The notes below the pieces were generated by a model. It worked only from the letters and a program-made list of their open reading frames with translations, did no database searches and was not told the DNA's origin. A stretch of DNA of 64,000 nt from positions 9,233,001 through 9,297,000 of the forward strand of contig NZ_CP108529.1 in assembly GCF_036002945.1 (NCBI RefSeq), read 5' to 3'. The position numbers and the translations under genes were made by a program. This document shows positions 62,234-64,000 of the stretch, piece after piece. Within the stretch, counting starts at the first letter, position 1. Each line of letters starts with the position of its first letter. This stretch comes from Streptomyces sp. NBC_01224 (lineage in GTDB: Bacteria > Actinomycetota > Actinomycetes > Streptomycetales > Streptomycetaceae).

Positions 62234-63901
62234 CTAGCCTCGATCTTTCGTGATTGGTCGTCAGCTTCGGCTGGCGGCCAATGCGTCGTTGTGGAGCGTG
62301 TGCGGGCATACGGGTGGCCCGATCGTCGCATCGGGTGGGCGCCGGATTCCACGGTTCCGGTCGGTGGCTCTTCTGCTCGTCGGGACGGGTTGTTGCTGGT
62401 CAGCGTGGGTTCGGGAGGGTGTCGAGCCGTCTGATCGCGTCTGTGATCACGTCGGTCCATGGCCAGTGGTGGGCGAATCGCAGGTGCCGTTGGCGGGCGG
62501 TGGTGATGAGTTGGGCAGCGGCGGAGAACAGCCGCAACCGCAGGCGGCGGGGCTCCCAGAGGCGGGGTTTGCCGGTCAGAGCGAGCATCGGCATCCAGGC
62601 GAGCAGGTCGAGGGCGAGCTGGACGATCTCCAGCCAGATCCGGTTCTGTGCGGTCTCGTGCAGGGGCAGGTTCCGCAGGCCGGTGGCCCGTGCGTTCCGA
62701 ATGCGGTCCTCTGCCCTCGCCCGTCGGCGGTGCCTCAGTTCCAGGTCCGTGATCTTCCCGCCCGTCGTGTTGGTGGCGAAGCAGGTGAGCCGCAGGCCGT
62801 CGGCGTCGGTGAAGCGCAACTGGGCGCCGGGGTGGGGCCGTTCCTTGCGGACGATCAGCCGCATTCCCTTCGGCCAGCCCTTGAGTGTGTCGCCGTCGAG
62901 TTCGGCGGTCCAGGCGCCGTCGCGGATCTCGCCGCCCGGCTCGACCGCTGGGGTCCAGGCGGAGGCCGGGACCTTCAACACGGCCTGATGAATCTGCTCA
63001 GTGATGGTCATCCCGACCGAGTACGACAGCCACCGGCCCCGTTTCGTGAGCCAGGCGAGGAACTCATGGGTGCCGCCCGCGGAGTCGGTACGGATCAGTG
63101 TGGACCGGCCGCGCCGGTGACGCTTGGGGAGCTGGGCCAAAGCGAGTTGAGTGGCGGTGATGTGGTCGGCGGCGGTGTTGGATCCCGCGTTCCCCGGCCG
63201 CAACAGTGCTGCCACCGGCTCCCCGGTGCCACCGCTTCCGTGGTCGACGAAGCCCATCAGGGGGTGATGTCCAAACGACTTCTTCCAGGTCGCGGCCGCG
63301 TCCTGCTTGTCGGAGTGGGCCAGGACCAGCACTCCGTCCAGGTTCACAATCACCTGGCCGCCCCTATCCGGCGCCGCATCTTTGGCCAACGTCCAGACGT
63401 ACTCGCGCACTTCGGCGCGCGCCGAGCGGATCGCGGTCAGGGCCTTGTCCCCGGCCGCGGCGAGGGTGTCGATCAGCCGGGAGACCGTTGGGTCGGAGGC
63501 CACCGGCCCGAACACGGCCGGCTCGGCCCGCAGCAGTCCCGCATCGGCCAGGCAGTCCCCGCCCAGCGCGACCGCGAGAGCCACATCCAGCAGGATCTTG
63601 CCCGGATCGTGCACCGCCCGAGGCCGCCGCCACGGCGTCAGCGCCGCCGATATCTCGGTATCCAGGCCGGTCTTACGGGCAGTCTCGACCAGCAGTACTC
63701 CGCCAGCCTGCGAGACCACCCCGCTCCCGCCGCCCTCGATGCGGACACGCGGATAGGACCCGATACGCTTCTTCACCTGAGGAGTGCTTCTTTCATGCGC
63801 CGACCTGGACCCTAGACAAGTCCCATCGTTGCAGGTCAGGAGCACTCTTCGCGTTTCCGATCACGCATCGGACACCCAGCCACGTGAAAGCCCGAGGCTA
63901 G
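62234..63901 (-). mobile_element. IS1380-family insertion sequence
   Basis: The ends are imperfect inverted repeats: CTAGCCTCGATCTTTC at 62234 and, read inward from 63901, CTAGCCTCGGGCTTTC (14 of 16 identical). Length is 1668 bp, normal for this family, with one transposase. I could not find a target duplication in the flanking bases, so one flank may have been rearranged after insertion. Confidence 0.8.
62400..63776 (-). CDS. IS1380-family transposase
   Basis: 458 residues from GTG 63776 (a GTG at 63845 would add 23). The protein shows VRIEGGGSGVVSQAGGVLLV at the start, LGGDCLADAGLLRAEPAVFG with SDPTVSRLIDTLA, then VIVNLDGVLVLAHSDKQDAA (first Asp), STLIRTDSAGGTHEFLAWL (second Asp) and later RAEDRIRNARATGL with the Glu. 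Ends naturally with DAIRRLDTLPNPR. Apparently intact. Confidence 0.9.
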   Translation of the reverse strand: MKKRIGSYPRVRIEGGGSGVVSQAGGVLLVETARKTGLDTEISAALTPWRRPRAVHDPGKILLDVALAVALGGDCLADAGLLRAEPAVFGPVASDPTVSRLIDTLAAAGDKALTAIRSARAEVREYVWTLAKDAAPDRGGQVIVNLDGVLVLAHSDKQDAAATWKKSFGHHPLMGFVDHGSGGTGEPVAALLRPGNAGSNTAADHITATQLALAQLPKRHRRGRSTLIRTDSAGGTHEFLAWLTKRGRWLSYSVGMTITEQIHQAVLKVPASAWTPAVEPGGEIRDGAWTAELDGDTLKGWPKGMRLIVRKERPHPGAQLRFTDADGLRLTCFATNTTGGKITDLELRHRRRARAEDRIRNARATGLRNLPLHETAQNRIWLEIVQLALDLLAWMPMLALTGKPRLWEPRRLRLRLFSAAAQLITTARQRHLRFAHHWPWTDVITDAIRRLDTLPNPR

Positions 63902-64000
63902 ACGGCAGTAGACGACGTCGGCGACTCTCGGGAAGCACAGGACAGCGATCCAGGCGGCCTCCAGCGCCGAGCTCCTGGTGGGCAGTCAGGCGCCCTTGAG

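Noticed and set aside
62234..63901. Target-site duplication for the IS1380 element
   Set aside because: Flanking bases TGGA and ACGG do not match; either the end assignment is off by a few bases or a flank was rearranged.
1..64000. CRISPR array, tRNA/rRNA genes, prophage or antibiotic gene cluster
   Set aside because: No regularly spaced repeats, no foldable tRNA, no structural phage genes and no polyketide or peptide synthetase modules were seen.

Overview
The window is very GC-rich actinomycete DNA, almost certainly a Streptomyces chromosome and probably an accessory or arm region. Lineage-typical genes include a DUF6225 protein, a DUF3103 secreted protein, a Tat-exported orphan, an ISAzo13 element and a dnaK-grpE pair. 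I see no tRNA, rRNA, CRISPR array or biosynthetic gene cluster.

The dominant feature is decay. Roughly half the recognisable coding DNA is broken. About fifteen host genes survive only as a head, a tail or an internally deleted or frameshifted copy, often joined directly to an unrelated broken gene. At least eleven transposon families are present (IS21, ISAzo13, IS1380, IS982, IS630, IS110, IS701, two or three IS5 pieces, Tn3, NF041680-type, group II intron). Only IS21, ISAzo13 and IS1380 look intact.

Layout. 1-5.3 kb: thiD tail, ABC exporter, DUF6262/phosphoesterase debris, DUF6225, DUF1203. 5.5-8.3 kb: a broken caspase/WD40 gene fused to a MerR tail, next to a deleted old-yellow-enzyme gene. 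8.7-13 kb: two secreted proteins separated by fragments. 13.2-27.6 kb: a nitrogen-scavenging island with two nucleoside deaminases, two cytosine-deaminase-like amidohydrolases (one truncated), cyanase, beta-carbonic anhydrase, a truncated amino acid permease, a FadR-type GntR regulator and a CynR-like LysR regulator. Palindromic GntR-type sites precede both amidohydrolases. Cyanase consumes bicarbonate, which the carbonic anhydrase would regenerate from the CO2 product; the deaminases and amidohydrolases would release ammonia. The GntR gene is split by a 4437-bp IS21-family element that has a 7-bp target duplication and carries an FAD amine/amino-acid oxidoreductase as cargo. Removing the element and one duplication copy restores the GntR reading frame exactly.

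28.5-33.3 kb: nicotinamidase-like hydrolase, two NAD(P)-binding enzymes (one broken), a lipoprotein, chimeric transposase debris, a VOC protein. 33.5-41 kb: partial group II intron with an amber codon in its reverse transcriptase, a methyltransferase, a scrambled integrase beside an intact ISAzo13 element, and a TetR/sulfatase deletion fusion. 41.4-47 kb: membrane protein, carboxylesterase, IS701 debris, TauE/SafE permease, AraC regulator. 47.5-50.7 kb: degenerate Hsp18-type regulator, dnaK, grpE. 50.9-58.5 kb: ligase and Tn3 fragments, FUSC transporter, divergent XRE regulator/alcohol dehydrogenase, SRPBCC protein. 59-64 kb: Ku reduced to its two ends beside an intact ATP-dependent DNA ligase, IS982, a SnoaL-like protein, IS1380.
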